Shown in pieces: positions 33,578 through 45,088 of a stretch of 64,000 nucleotides of DNA. The notes beneath the pieces were generated by a model. The model saw only the letters and a program-made list of their open reading frames with translations. It was not told the DNA's origin and ran no database searches. The stretch is from Cycas panzhihuaensis. Its lineage: Eukaryota > Cycadophyta. Both the position numbers and the translations under genes were made by a program. Position 1 is the stretch's first letter. Every line of letters starts with the position of its first letter. Where the stretch lies: positions 148,559,741 to 148,623,740 of the forward strand of contig CM041465.1 in the NCBI GenBank assembly GCA_023213395.1, in the 5' to 3' direction.

Positions 33578-34180
33578 TCAGACTCCTTTAGCGGAGATAA
33601 TATGGCCCAAATAGTGGAGTTCAGTCTTCCCAAACTCACACTTACTCAGTTTGGCATAGAGTTTGTGTTGGGAGAGAATTTGAAGGGCAATTTCCAAATG
33701 TTGTAAATGATCGGATATGTGGGAATTATAGATAAAGATATCATCAAAGAAGACAATGATGAACTTGCGAAGGTAGCGGCCAAAGATCTTATTCATTAGA
33801 CCTTGAAATGTGATTGGGGCATTGCACAACCCAAATGACATAACCTGAAATTCACAATGCCCATGGTGTGTTCGAAAGGCAATTTTATGACAATCTTCAG
33901 GGGCAATAGAGATTTGTTAATACCCTGATTGTAGGTCCAATTTGGAAACAATGGTTGCCCCATGAATTCCATCCAACATATCATCGATTCGAGGAGTGGG
34001 GAATTTATTTCTAATCATCAGTTTGTTAAGCTCCCGATAATCAATGTAGAGTTGAAATGAATTGTTTTTTCTCCTAACAAGCACAATGGGGGGTGCATAA
34101 GGGCTTTTACTGGGTTGTATTATCTCCATGTTCATGAGTTCTATTGTGATTCATTCAATTTCATTTTTTTTGAAAGTAGT
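33578..34180 (-). pseudogene. GB reverse transcriptase
   Basis: Minus-strand frames give IIQPSKSPYAPPIVLVRRKN, FQLYIDYRELNKLMIRNKFP and PRIDDMLDGIHGATIVSKLD with LQSGY (34135-33917). These are followed by MSFGLCNAPITFQGLMNKIF, LRKFIIVFFDDIFIYNSHIS (active-site FFDD intact) and KCEFGKTELHYLGHIISAKG (33841-33578). One frameshift between the halves and an early stop in the connector inactivate it. Confidence 0.92.
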
Positions 34181-35003
34181 TGCGATAAGGTTGTAAGCTA
34201 ATGGGGTTGTGAGGGTTTTGAAGTTCAATGGTGTGGTGGAAGCCTCGGTCTAAGGGGGTTGCTAGGAAGTGGGTTGAAAACAGATTGATACTTGGTGAGG
34301 ATGGTTTGGATGTCAAGGCGAATGTTGGCTTGAGGTTGAATATTATTGAGACGGACTATATGTCTGATGCTATTATTCAGTTGTTTACTCATTTGCTTCA
34401 GGGTTAAGAGTTAATTGGGAGGCGATTGAAGCCCATGTAGTTTGTGTGTTTGTCCAAAGTGGTCTTTGAATAGAATGAATGGGTTAGTAGGGGAATTATT
34501 AGTGTTGTAAGTGCCTAGGGTTTAGAGCCATTGAACTCTTAGGATGGCATTCGATCCTCCTATGGAAAGGGCATAAAAATCAAAATCCAATTGGTATGTA
34601 CCAATTTAGATGTGGAGGTTTTTAATGAGACCTGAATAGTGGAGTTTGTGTTATCCTAGTAAGGAGTAGGTGAAACTAGTTTTTGGCACTATGTATAAGT
34701 TAAGTTGTCTGGCCAGGGAGAAGTCGATGAAGTTAAGTGACATGCCATCGTCGATCAGGATGGTGATAGGAGTCTTCTTCAAGGTGCCTTTGACTCAAAG
34801 GGGCTCGCAGCAGGAGGTAGAGGAGGTGACAGAGGAGACAACAGAAAGAGAAACATCAAATTCTGGCTCAGGGTCAATGGGGGCTCTGTGGCTGAGTCTT
34901 CCTTGGGCTTATTGTCTGTATCAAGATCTTCATCAACTGATGTTGTAAGATCAATGGTGAACACCATACATTTTGCTTTATAGACCCTACTATGTTTGAT
35001 AGT

Positions 35004-35772
35004 CTATTTTTCTGCACATTGGATGCAAAGGCCAACTTCCTGGCGTTTGTTGGCTTCGATGAGGGTTACCCACTTAGACCTTGTCATTTGTTCCGCTATT
35101 GGTCGTTCAACTGTGGAGCGTTCTATCATAGGTTGATCCTCTTGGTAATCCTCCCATCGAAGTCGTGGCCGTTGTGCATCTGTTGGTCGAGAGCGATGGT
35201 ACCATGGTGTATCCCATCGAGAGGTGAATGTGTGTTCTGCTATGAATTCTGCTTTGACTACTTTGGCCATGGTTATGGCCCGTCCTAAGGCATTCAATAA
35301 GGCTGTTTTTAGACGTATCTAGATGCGTTCTGAGTCCAACTACATAGATTTTGACCAAGGTTGGTTGATCTAGTTGTATATTAACTCCGTTCTGGAGAGT
35401 TTGGAGTTAGAAATATGAATCCAGTTTGCTAATCCAACTCCTCGTATTGTCCTTATTTAGATCTGGGTCAAAGATGGGAATGTTGATCTTGTGATGGAAG
35501 GGTTGTTGTTGTTGGTGACTTTGGAATGGAGGAGGCAGTGGTGCCTACTGCTAGTTGGATAACCTTGCTTGATTTGAGGCGTTACCTTGGTTGATTATTT
35601 GTTGCCTAAGGTCAAGTTTGATGCTTGTAAAATTGTTTTTGATGGTTGCAAATGCTTTTTGATTATGGTCATTGTTGTTGGTGATCTCTTCCTGTATGGT
35701 GGTGAACTTGTCCTTAATAGATGTGAGATTGTTTTTTAGCGTTTGGATTCTATCGGCTTGGTTAGGTGCCAT
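35004..35772 (-). pseudogene. GB gag
   Basis: The ATG at 35772 (minus) begins MAPNQADRIQTLKNNLTSIK, a coiled-coil start about 70 residues long. A proline/glutamine-rich linker follows, then NIPIFDPDLNKDNTRSWISK (a gypsy capsid signature), LGRAITMAKVVKAEF and a degenerate CxxC knuckle CIQCAEK near 35010. Stops break it. The region between here and RT (34400-34960) contains protease-linker pieces too decayed to place. Confidence 0.82.
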
Positions 35773-37133
35773 TGATGACTGTAAACATGAGTTGTTATGA
35801 GAGAATGGGATTATTCGAAGCGAGATGAGATAGGAAAAGAGGATTGCACGAAGTGGGATGAGGAAGAAAGAACAAAGTAACGAAGTAGGGATGGATAGGA
35901 AGAAAGGGATTTAAAGAAGTTGGGAGTTGAGTGAGGGAATGAGAAGGGGTGGGGGGTGTGCGCAGGGTGTCTATAGCTTGTTGACACTGAAAGTACAATG
36001 GATTTAGCTAGTGCACCAAATCGAGTGCGAGATGCTTGTCAGGATGGGGTAGGTGGGTTGTAAGTGAAATATTTGGCCGGTGGGGCCCACGAGGTGCCTA
36101 TATGTCGTTGTACCCCAAAATTTTGGGTTAAAACTATCCTAGTAGAAAACGATCAGCATGACATACTAATTGAAATAAGATGTATAAGTCACTAAGGGTA
36201 TTTTTTGGCTATGGACTTTTTTTTATACCTTTTTTTTTTTAATACCTTAAGTCTAACTGCGCTGACTGTTTCCGAATCTGGGAAGTATTTTGAAAATTAG
36301 AATTCCCTATGAACTAGGAGACGATTTTTTTTTTTAAAGGTCTGTTGTCCTGTGTCTTTAGATCTTGAGCAAGAAGTAGAACATTCGAAGCAGGATGTGA
36401 GTAGTAACAAGGTATCGTACCAACCACTAGTCAAGGTGTGCTTGGTCTTGTAGGCCTACCAATAAACTTCCTATGCAGAAGTTTAGAGTAGGTAGTTTCG
36501 TGGTGCTAATCGCTAGCCACTGCACTACAGGACTTCAACGATTGATAGGTTGCCTATGTTAGGAAGGATTTGGGACCTAAAGGGGTCCTCCTATATACCC
36601 GAAGGTATGTGGAGGCATAATTCCATATGCGGATTTTGTCTAGGGCTTGGTTCAAGAGTGTTATCTCTAGTCCTTCTTGCAAGGGGTGAGAAAGCCATAA
36701 TGCGCTTAGCTAGAACGATAGATCCATGTGTTTGTATAAACCCCTAGTATAGGGTCTTCACTTAATTACTTTGGGTAGCCACTACGTGGAGTTATCTACT
36801 CGAGAGTGAGGAGCAAAAGGGGAAAGGGTAGCCGCCAAGGAAGTTATCTACCCTTGGATTGACAACACAAGTATTGCAATTGAAATAAAGTAAACTAAAT
36901 TGAATCAAATTCAAAGGAAAGGTGCTAAGTGTTACCAAGGGAAAAAACTTTTCCTTTTCTTCACGACTCTTGAATGCCGCTAGTTCCGTTCCTCAATCTT
37001 GGTGTGGAGAGAGTATTGAGAGATGGTCTTTCCTCGATCTCTACTTGTGCAAAGAGAGTACTTGATTTGGTTGGGAATTTTTTTTTTTTCTAATTTACAC
37101 CTGCTGTGCAACTCCTCTTGGTCACATAATTGA
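35773..37133 (-). other. GB leader, partly unexplained
   Basis: The first ~250 bp (35780-36000) are purine-rich repeats of GGGATGAGG/GAAG type. From about 36040 to 37100 the composition changes: more balanced GC with T-runs at 36206-36240 and 36317-36335. I recognise no domain, LTR pair or primer site inside, so it could be a longer native leader or an unidentified insertion. Confidence 0.5.
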
Positions 37134-37145
37134 CCTCTAATACCA
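37134..37145 (-). other. GB primer-binding site, degenerate
   Basis: CCTCTAATACCA on the plus strand differs at two positions from GCTCTGATACCA. It lies 2 bp inside the right LTR. Confidence 0.8.
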
Positions 37146-37147
37146 CT

Positions 37148-37480
37148 TCATATGGTCCCTCCCAGTATTTCTTTGCACCTAAACAAAAAAATAGAAAAAT
37201 AGAACACTGAAAGAGCACAAATGAACACCACAAGATTGCACCAAATGGGCAACAACCATTTCACATTCTAGAATAATCTTCTTTTACATCCATAGGGCCT
37301 TAAATAGGCAGAATGACTGTTTAGCCAATGAATCACAGTGAAGAGGCATTTGACCTTTGTTTAAATTGGTGGCCTCAAGTGGCCCCCGCACACATTTTAA
37401 TGGTCAACATTAACATCCGCTTCTTACTTGCAAGGAGTACATTCACAAGAGTTCCACCAACCACTAGCAATTATGTAACA
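37148..37480 (-). repeat. GB 5' LTR (right copy)
   Basis: TCATATGGTCCC to TTATGTAACA on the plus strand. The second base differs from the TG expected. It is about 11 bp shorter than the left copy. Confidence 0.88.
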
Positions 37481-37824
37481 TCCTCCAAGTGGTCCTCTTC
37501 GAGGTGAGGCATCCTCCAGACATGGTATACTAAGCGTTAGACATGCAAAAAATAACATAATGATCCTAGGCAAGGGCCCTAAGAGGGTATACATAGTGTT
37601 GAATCTTTTAAAGTTAACCAAAAGATACCTTATGTCTTTTAAGGTTGGCCAATTGGTGTTGTTTGGTCGGCTAGAAGGATATTTGTTATTTATTGAGGTT
37701 GACTAATTTGAAATTTTATTAAGGTCAGCCAACTATGGTTGTTTGGTCATCCAGAAGGATGTTTGTTATATATTGAGGTCAGCCAACTTAGAGTTTTATT
37801 GGTCAACCAAAAGGGAATGTTACA
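37481..37824 (-). repeat. GX left LTR, second fragment
   Basis: Continues the GX LTR after GB (TCCTCCAAG...AATGTTACA), matching 43009-43360. It carries the repeated GGTTGGCCAA/GGTCAGCCAAC motifs. A C-rich tract follows at 37826-37840 (CCTTCCCCTTG), the polypurine tract on the minus strand. Confidence 0.88.
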
Positions 37825-37839
37825 AGTCCTTCCCCTTGA

Positions 37840-39080
37840 AATCATGCTTTGCCCTCAAAACTTAGGTAGGTTGGTATGTTGCTTATACCAATCTTCATTT
37901 TCCCATGTGGCATCCTTGAGGCCTTGGTTTTTCAATTTTATTAGGTACTTTTGTACTTTCTTGAAATGTAGATTTCTTGTTTTGGTTTGGAGGATGCCTT
38001 CTGGTTCTAATATTAACTTGCCTTCCTCATCGAGTATGGGATAAGTTTGTTTGGTGTATTATATTTTGTCCTACCTTTTGTTTGAGGAAGGAAACATGGA
38101 AAACAATGTGTATGCAGGTGGTAGGTGGTAGATGGAGTTTATAAATGACTTGGCATACTCTGTCTTGTATTTGGTATGGCCAAAGAATCACGATTGCAGT
38201 TTGTACTTGCCTGCCCTTTTTAGTGTGGTTTGTTTATATGGTTGTAGTCTGAGAAAGACCCAATCTCATGGTTCAAATGACTTTTCTACCCTGTGTCGGT
38301 CAACTTGTTGTTTCATACTATTTCTGGTAGTGTTTAGGTTGTCTTTGAGTATTTGCAATGTCTGTTCTATCTGTTCTTATTGTGTTTGGACAGATTGAAC
38401 ATGTGAGGTTGTGGCCCATTTGAGAAGTGAAGGTGGTTTGAATTCATATAGTGCCTGGAGGGGGGTCATTTTGGTAGATATATGGTAGGTGGTGATATAC
38501 CACCATTCAACTAAGTGTAGCCATTTGTGCCATTTATGTTGTTTATCAGATGCGAAGTTTCTTAGATACCCTTCTAGGCATTTGTTTACTGCTTTTGTTT
38601 GTCTATTTGTCTGAGGGTGATAGGCTAAGCTCCTTGCTAGTTGGGTGCCAATCTGTCTGAATAGTTCTACCCAAAAAGTGCTTGTAAATTTAGGGTCATG
38701 GTTGCTAACGTTGATCTTTTGGAACCCATAGAGTCTATGGATTTCTTTCATGAACAAGTTGGCAATCTGACTAGCTTTTGCTATTGCATGGGTGCCTCTA
38801 AAGTGAACGTATTTGGTTAGTTAGTTGATTACTATGAAAATTGAATCATTTTCTTCTGAAGTGGGTAGTCCTATTATGAAGTCCATTGATATTTCTTCCC
38901 AATTTTGTTTGGGTATGGGTAGGGGTTGTAGTAGTCTTGGTATATTGGTGTTCTTTGTCTTGTTTTTTTGGCATGTGTTGCATTTTGATATGAACTTGTG
39001 GATGTCAGATTTCATCCCCTTCCAAAAATATGTATTGTGGACTTGTTAGTAGGTTTTGTCAATTCCTACATGTCCTGTGA
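37840..39080 (-). pseudogene. GX integrase and chromodomain
   Basis: From right to left on the minus strand: ISKCNTCQKNKTKNTNIPRL (zinc finger end), PKQNWEEISMDFIIGLP (first catalytic aspartate), then KINVSNHDPKFTSTFWVELF and AYHPQTNRQTKAVNKCLEGY (the glutamate position is altered, with TKAVN for SEVVN). C-terminal pieces ILKDNLNTTRNSMKQQVDRH and YLIKLKNQGLKDATWENEDW (chromodomain-like) follow. This relative shows the ~205-codon core that G1 has lost. Stops are frequent. Confidence 0.88.
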
Positions 39081-39089
39081 TGGGTGTGG

Positions 39090-40600
39090 AGTGAGTCTCA
39101 TGAAGTATCTTGTTTTTGAATGTTGATGTGGGGGGGGGTAGTAGAATTTTTCCTTTGCGTAGATTAGTTTGCTGTGTAGGGAGTATTTGTTGTGTGTATT
39201 GGCATGATTTTGAAGTATCTTTTGGGTTATGGGATCAACCTTGCATTCTTGAACTAGCTCTTGGGCCTAGGTGGGGATGGCTATGGAGGTGGCTTGTAGG
39301 GAGGAGCGTTCGGGGATTCTTGATAATGCATTGACAAGGACATTTTCTTTACCCTTCTTGTAGATAATATTGAAGTTGAATGTTTGAAGTTTTCTTACCT
39401 ATTTTTGTTGTTCATTTGACAAGTTCTTCTAGAGTTAAGAAGTATTCAAGGCTATTGTGGTGGGTTTTGGCTACGAACTTACTACCAAGTAGGCATTGTT
39501 GCCATTGGTGTGTGGCGTGCATGATTGCTAACGTTTCTTTGTCATAGATGGGTTTTAACTATTCTCGTGCATTTAGTTTGCAACTCTTGTAAGCTAAGGG
39601 TTAGTTGTCTTGCAATAGCACTGCTCCAACTCCTACCCCTAATGTGTCACATTCCAAGGTAAACAAACAACTGAAATCTAGTGTTGTGAGAATAAGTGCA
39701 GTTATCATTGCACTTTTGAATGCTTGGAAAGTTTTTTTTGCTAGTTCACCCTAGGTGAATGCGCCCTCCTTTGTTAGGTTTGATAGTGGAGCTGCAATCT
39801 GGGTATACTGCCTAATGAAATGATGTAAAAACTTGACAACACCTGAGAACCTTCTTACATCCATTACGTTCTTTGGTGGGGGGCAATCTATAATTTCTCG
39901 GACCTTCTTTGGATCCATCTTGACGCCATATCCAAGGTATTCTAGTTTGGTTTTCCCAAACGTACATTTGCCCTTGTTCGCAAAGAATTGGTTGTCGGCT
40001 AGTATTTGTAATATTTCCTTGAGGTGTTCCATATGTTCTTTCCAGGTCTTGCCATAAATGATAATGTCATCAAAGAATACTAGAATGAATTTGCCTAAAA
40101 ACAATTTTAGTATTTGATTCATGGTACTCTGGAATGTGGCTAGGGCATTGGTCAAGCTAAATGGCATAACTCAGAATTCAAACAAGCCTTCGTGCATTTG
40201 GAATGCCATTTTCTAGACATCTTCTGATTTGATGCAGATTTGGTGGTAACCTGAGCTTAAGTCAATCTTTGAGAAAAACGTTGCTCCATGTAATTCATCA
40301 AGGACATCATCTATCCTGGGAATGGGGTATTTATTCTTGATTGCGAGTGTGTTGAGGGCTCTAAAGTCGATGCACATGCAGTATGGTCCATCCTTTATTT
40401 GGCTTAGTACTATTGGTGATGTGAAGGGGCTTGAGCTGGGTGCAATATGTCCTTGTTGTAAGAGTTTTTGTGTTATCTGTTCTATTTCCTTTTTGAAGTG
40501 ATAGGGGTGTTGCTATGGTCGAATGTTTACTGGTGCTGACCTCGATGCTAGTTTGATGGAGTGCTCGCATTCTTGGCTAGGGGGCAATCCTTAGGATTCT
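39090..40600 (-). pseudogene. GX reverse transcriptase and RNaseH
   Basis: Minus strand: GATFFSKIDLSSGYHQICIK, MPFSLTNALATFQSTMNQI, then GKFILVFFDDIIIYGKTWKE (active-site FFDD intact), KCTFGKTKLEYLGYGVKMDP and PPPKNVMDVRRFSGVVKFLH. RNaseH follows with LDFSCLFTLECDTLGVGVGA and KPIYDKETLAIMHATHQWQQ. Broken by stops before and after the open 138-codon stretch (40167-39751). Confidence 0.88.
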
Positions 40601-40639
40601 TCAAATACCTTGTTGTACTAGTTGATGAGGGTTTTGTTG

Positions 40640-41265
40640 TGATTTATTGTGTTGCGATTGTATAACAAGTCATTAAGTAGGAGGTGGGGTTCTTCTTAAG
40701 TAAGTTTCTCATTTGGTTGGATGTTGGTGGAGAAGGTGGGGCTTGTAGTCTAAACTTACATCCTTTCTGAAAAAACTCATGAAATGAGTTCTATAGTTGG
40801 TGACGATTTTCCCAAGGTTTTGGAGCCATTGGATGTCAAGGACTATATTGTTGACTCTTATTAGCATGGCAAACATGAATTGTTGAGAGAGTAGTCTGCC
40901 ATTTGTAAGTGGACCTTCTCGCAATACCCCTTACATGGCACATTGTTTTCATTAGCGATAGCAGCTTGAAATACGTTGAGGTGCCGTATAGGTAGGCCTA
41001 GCTTAGCTATTATTGGTTTGTTGATTAAGTTATGTGTTCTACCACTTTCACATAGGACTAATATTCTATTGTTTTTTATTATTCCTTTGAAGCGCAATGT
41101 CTGAGGCATGTTAAATTCCCTGGTAGTGGCTTGAAGTGATATGTGCACATTTTCTCCCATGGTTTCTTTTAGTAGTTCTTTAGTTTTAGTCTCTTCGCCG
41201 GTTGGGGGTTGTTCTTCTTCTAGACAGTGTTCATCAGGGAGTTTTGCTTCTTCATTATTGATCAT
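40640..41265 (-). pseudogene. GX protease and linker
   Basis: The open frame 41265-40861 (minus) ends gag and enters protease: an acidic linker EEEQPPTGEETKTKELLKET, NVHISLQATTREF, then ILVLCESGRTHNLINKPIIA, where the catalytic DSG is changed to ESG. It continues with KLGLPIRHLNVFQAAIAN. The same layout is seen in G1 (20500-20930), where DSG is intact, supporting close kinship. Confidence 0.87.
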
Positions 41266-41279
41266 GAATACCGTTTTTG

Positions 41280-42308
41280 AGGGGCATTTACGGTCATGAC
41301 TCCATGTTGCTCCATGGTCAAAGCAGGTTCCTTGTTTTAGGTGTTCTTCCTTAGAGAGTCTGTTTGGTTCATTGTTACCTTTGCCTGTAGGTTCAAATTT
41401 GGTCCCTAACTTATTCCAGCTTGGTTGGTAGTTCTAGGAGTGGGAGCTTTGACCTTGGTACCTAGGTTGGTGACTGCGGTGAATGTAACTTTGCCTAGCT
41501 TCTTGGAGTTGACCTCAACATTTCTAGCTTGGCATATTACCTCACCTAAGGATTGAATTGTTAGAGTTTTGAGGCAGAATTTGATTGGGAGCCTAAGCCC
41601 AATGATATAGGTTTCTATTAACTGCTCCTGTTTGATATTGGTATTGACTAAGCTTTGTAAAATTTGAAATCGTTTAGAATATGCTTGTACGAAATTGGTT
41701 TGTTGCAATGTCATGAGTTGTGAGAAATAGTTGGTATTCTAGGGGCCCTCATATTGCTTTGTTAGAGATGATTTGAAAAATTCCCAATTGTAATGTTTAG
41801 AATCCTAATAGATGTTGTTCCACCAGTGAAACCATTTTAAGGCTTTCCTGTACAGGTGTAGGGAGGTGGTCATTATCTTGTCCTCTTCCGAGATTGGATT
41901 TAATTGATAATACATGTCCATTTAGATGATCCAACTTTGAATGTCTATAGATCTATCTTGCTCAAATTTCTATAGGACGAATTTTACCTTTTTGAGGCCA
42001 AAATTTTTCCTACCTCTTTTGTCATACTCTTTTCTACCTTTATCGTTTATTTTGTTTTCTACTGGTTCAATGTTTTTCATATCCTAGCTTCCCTCTCCTT
42101 CCTAAAATTTTGGTTTAAGTCCCTTATCTCTTAAAGTTTGGTTTATATCTTTGATTGCATTGGTTATTGCTTCCTTGGATTCGATGACATCTACCCATAG
42201 TTTGTTATATTTCCTATTCATTTGGTCGTTCATCCTAGCCATGCTGTCATTTATGCTATCTAGTCTTTTATTGACGTTTTCTATGGTTATTGAGGGAGAG
42301 TTTACCAT
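41280..42308 (-). pseudogene. GX gag
   Basis: The ATG at 42308 (minus) starts MVNSPSITIENVNKRLDSIN, a coiled-coil N-terminus. Then come FEQDRSIDIQSWII (capsid signature shared with G1 and G4), KALKWFHWWNN and a long open part 41714-41406 with TNFVQAYSKRFQILQSLVNT and LIETYIIGLRLPIKFCLKTL. A degenerate knuckle CFDHGATWSHDRKC lies near 41290-41330. Stops interrupt the first half. Confidence 0.87.
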
Positions 42309-42812
42309 TTTGGTGGTGTTAAGATCCTATTAATTCCCTAAGGTTTTTTCTGTCAACAATGTTGGGATGATAGTATGGGCCTAGGATGTGGTTTTCAGAG
42401 TTGATTTGGGATGCTAGGTTTCTGGGGGGGTTTTAGCGATTGGCGAGTTCGAAAACAATGGATAGGAGCTTTACAGGTGGGACTATAGATGGGCTTGAGG
42501 TGTGGGTAGACCTAGAGTTGAAATAAGGCTAAGAATGTGGTAGATTTGGAGTGTGCCTAGGTGTGGATAGTCTTGAAGAGCGGCTGGTCAAAAATTGTTG
42601 GCAAGGCTAAAATATAATTTGAAGTGTGGGCGAGTCTAAAGTGCGGATAGACATGTAGATTTGTATTTATGGATAAGCTAAGGTTGAAATGAGGGCAAAT
42701 CTGGGTTGCAAACAATTTTGAAGGGCAGGTAAAACTGGCATTTGTATATTTATGTGAAAAAATTGATGTGGAGAGGTAGGTTACCCTTTTCAGAACCTCA
42801 CTCTTACACCAC
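42309..42812 (-). other. GX leader and degenerate primer-binding site
   Basis: 500 bp without a gene. The sequence just inside the LTR, ACTCTTACACCA (42800-42811), differs at three positions from the usual GCTCTGATACCA and is the likely decayed primer-binding site. The interior has repeated GTGTGGGTAGACCTAGAG-like words (42500-42680) suggesting subrepeats. Confidence 0.6.
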
Positions 42813-43360
42813 TGTAACGGCACAATTATAACGACACTACTATTGCAGGGGATGACTGTGCTGGTAGAAGGAACTACTGCTAACTTTAAACAAATGTAAA
42901 TAACTAATATTGTAAGGGATGGGTACTTACTTGATTCGCAAGACAAGGCCCAACTCTGACATTTAGTGATTGAGGTCTCCACAGTGTACTTCTCTTCGAG
43001 GCGAGATGTCCTCCAAGTTGTCCTCTTCGAGGTGAGCCGTCCTCCAGACATGGTAAATGCTTCTAAGACCTAGACATGTGAAAGATAACATAATGATCCT
43101 AGGCAAGGGCCCTAGGAGGCTATAAATAATGATGAATCTTTTAAGGTCGGCCAAAAGATACCTTGTCTCTTTTGAGGTCGGCCAACTAGGGTTGTTTGGT
43201 CGACTAGAAGGATTTTTGTTATTTATTCAGATCGGCCAATCTAGAATTTTATTAAGGTTGGCCAACTGGGGTTGTTTGGTCGATCATAAGGATGTTTGTT
43301 ATTTTATTGTGGTTGGCCAACTTGGAGTTTTATTGGTTGGCTAGAAGGGAATGTTATACA
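42813..43360 (-). repeat. GX 5' LTR (right copy, 548 bp)
   Basis: TGTAACGGC to GTTATACA on the plus strand. It contains two tandem ~83-bp units (about 43180-43262 and 43263-43345), each with GGCCAACT, GGGTTGTTTGGTCGA and AAGGAT...TTTGTTAT, and further GGTCGGCCAA motifs. It also holds a TATA-like CTATAAATAATG near 43118. Confidence 0.85.
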
Positions 43361-44140
43361 CTTGGGATGATATAAGTGAGCAAGGAAGAGGTTTGGTTGG
43401 GTAAATAGTGGCAGATAATCTTCAAGTTCACATTGAAGCGATTGATTCTCCTACTTAGGTATAGAAAATGTTGGCTCCTTTATTTAACAAGGCAGATAAT
43501 GTGACGACATACTATGTTTAAAGGCAAGGGCATGATCTAGATGTGAAAAATTTTCAAAGCATTGAACATTTTCTTGTTGAAATGAAAAAAATGAATGTGA
43601 AGCTTGAATAGTGTGGGAATGATTACAAGAAAGATGACATTCCATTTATCATTTTGGTTGAGAGAAAATTGTCTCCCATTTATGATATTTATGTTCAATC
43701 AAGACATAGAGCAATTGAACTTGCTAATGGAGAACATAAGCCTAATTTCAAAGAATTTTGTAAAGGGTTAATAAGTGAACAGGAAAGGTTAATTGCATCA
43801 AGACAAATTAAAAATGTTCAGGTCCATGTTGCACAAAGAAAGTAACTTCAAAACAAAGCATTTAGGTAAGTTTATGTTGGTGGAGATACTAATAAATAAA
43901 ACGGTAAGAAGAACACACCTAGATCCATGCTTCATTGTTTAGTTTGTGGTAGGGATGATCATAAATGTGGTAATTGTAAATAAAGGAAGAGATCCATTTT
44001 TGTTCCATTCCCTTCACAATTTGGTGTGTTTTCAAATTCTACTTTAGATTGGATCATGTATTCAGGTACTTCATTTCACATGATCTGTGACTCTTCAAAA
44101 TTTATTTCCTTACAAGGAAAGCGGTAATAAACATCAAAAG
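43361..44140 (+). pseudogene. C2 gag (C-terminal part) and protease relic
   Basis: Plus-strand pieces: VADNLQVHIEAIDSPT, WKMLAPLFNKADNVTTYYV and DIPFIILVERKLSPIYDIYV, with an open frame 43654-43845 covering ELANGEHKPNFKEFCKGLIS. The zinc knuckle CLVCGRDDHKCGNCK near 43938-43982 is degenerate. The protease site reads DWIMYSGTSFHMICDSS (44049-44095), with the catalytic D changed to Y. Stops occur throughout. Confidence 0.85.
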
Positions 44141-45088
44141 AGTTCGACTAGTGATGGCTCTAATCTTTTAGTTCTTGGTTTTGGAAAGGTGGATTGGTGA
44201 TTGTGACATGGAAAATGTGCTTCATGTTGATGGCATGCTTATCAATATGATGTTTGTTTATCATCTTTCTCAAAAGGGTTATAAATTTGAAGCATGGCCT
44301 AATAGATATGTTTCGAAAGATATTAACAACAATTTCAAAGTTGTTTCTCTAGGACCTATTGATCACAATATTGGCTTGCATAAGTATATGCTTCTCCTAT
44401 GCTTGAAAAAACACCTTGGTATTCTATGGTTGCTTTAGCTAGTGATGAAAGCAAACTATGGCATGAGAGACTAGATCACCTAAATTATGGCAAGATGAAA
44501 CTTATGAATCATTTGAACATGGTAGAAGGTTTGCCTACCATTTTTGCTATTGATTATGTATGTGAATGTTGTTTTCTTGGTAAACATTATCGTGAACAAT
44601 TCAACACAAATAGAGGTGAACAAATAAATGATAAGTAGTAATTAATTCATAGTGATATTTGTAGACCTTTCGATGTTCCTCCTTTGGGTGGTGCATCTTA
44701 TTTCATTCCTTTCATTGATGATTTTACCAGATGTACATGGGTGTACACAATTAAACATAAGAGTGAGGCATTTGAAAATTTTAAATAGTTCAAAGCCCTT
44801 GTTGAAAAAGAATTTGGAAAACACATTAAGACTCTTCGTACTAATAATGTAGGTGAATATATTAAGAAGGAATTTCATTCTTTTTGGTTGAAAATGGCAT
44901 GGAACATCAAAGAACTACTTTATATACTAGAATAGAATGGAGTTGCTAAAAGGAAAAGTAGAGCTTTACTTGAAATGGCTACATGCATGATGCATGCTAA
45001 AGGTATAGAAAAGAACTTTTAGGGTGAAATAGTTTGTTGCGCATGTTACATTCCAAATGTGTCCTAAAAGACTAGTTCGAAATGTTAT
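44141..45088 (+). pseudogene. C2 integrase, N-terminal half
   Basis: GAG-pre-integrase KLWHERLDHLNYGKMKLMNH (44454-44513) with CECCFLGKHYREQF gives the HHCC finger. The core has LIHSDICRPF (first catalytic D kept) and IDDFTRCTWVYTIKHKSEAF. The second catalytic aspartate is lost in TLRTNNVGEY (usual TDNGGE). ALLEMATCMMHAKGIEKNF follows. The frame stops at the TRIM2/E insertion and resumes at 56203. Confidence 0.87.

Larger units (their letters stand above)
30809..37485 (-). mobile_element. GB: gypsy element inserted in the GX LTR
   Basis: LTRs 30814-31157 (344 bp) and 37148-37480 (333 bp) align over their length. The flanking copies TCCTA and TCCTC come from the TCCTC seen in the uninterrupted GX LTR. 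Coding is on the minus strand: gag (35772-35004), broken protease, RT, RNaseH, integrase and a chromodomain next to the left LTR. A TRIM (31338-31660) sits between the integrase C-terminus and the chromodomain. All frames are broken. The domain order and chromodomain-like tail suggest a chromovirus. Confidence 0.9.
30746..43360 (-). mobile_element. GX: gypsy element, left LTR truncated and split by GB
   Basis: The right (5') LTR is 42813-43360. The left (3') LTR is in two pieces, 30746-30813 and 37481-37824, because GB inserted into it. Comparison with the intact right copy shows the site was GATGTCCTCCAAG and that GB duplicated TCCTC. The left LTR also lacks about 130 bp at its outer end and abuts G2 protease. 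The interior (37825-42812) holds gag, protease, RT, RNaseH, integrase and a chromodomain relic on the minus strand, all broken. Sequence outside the right LTR is copia C2, so the two outer flanks do not match each other. Confidence 0.85.
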
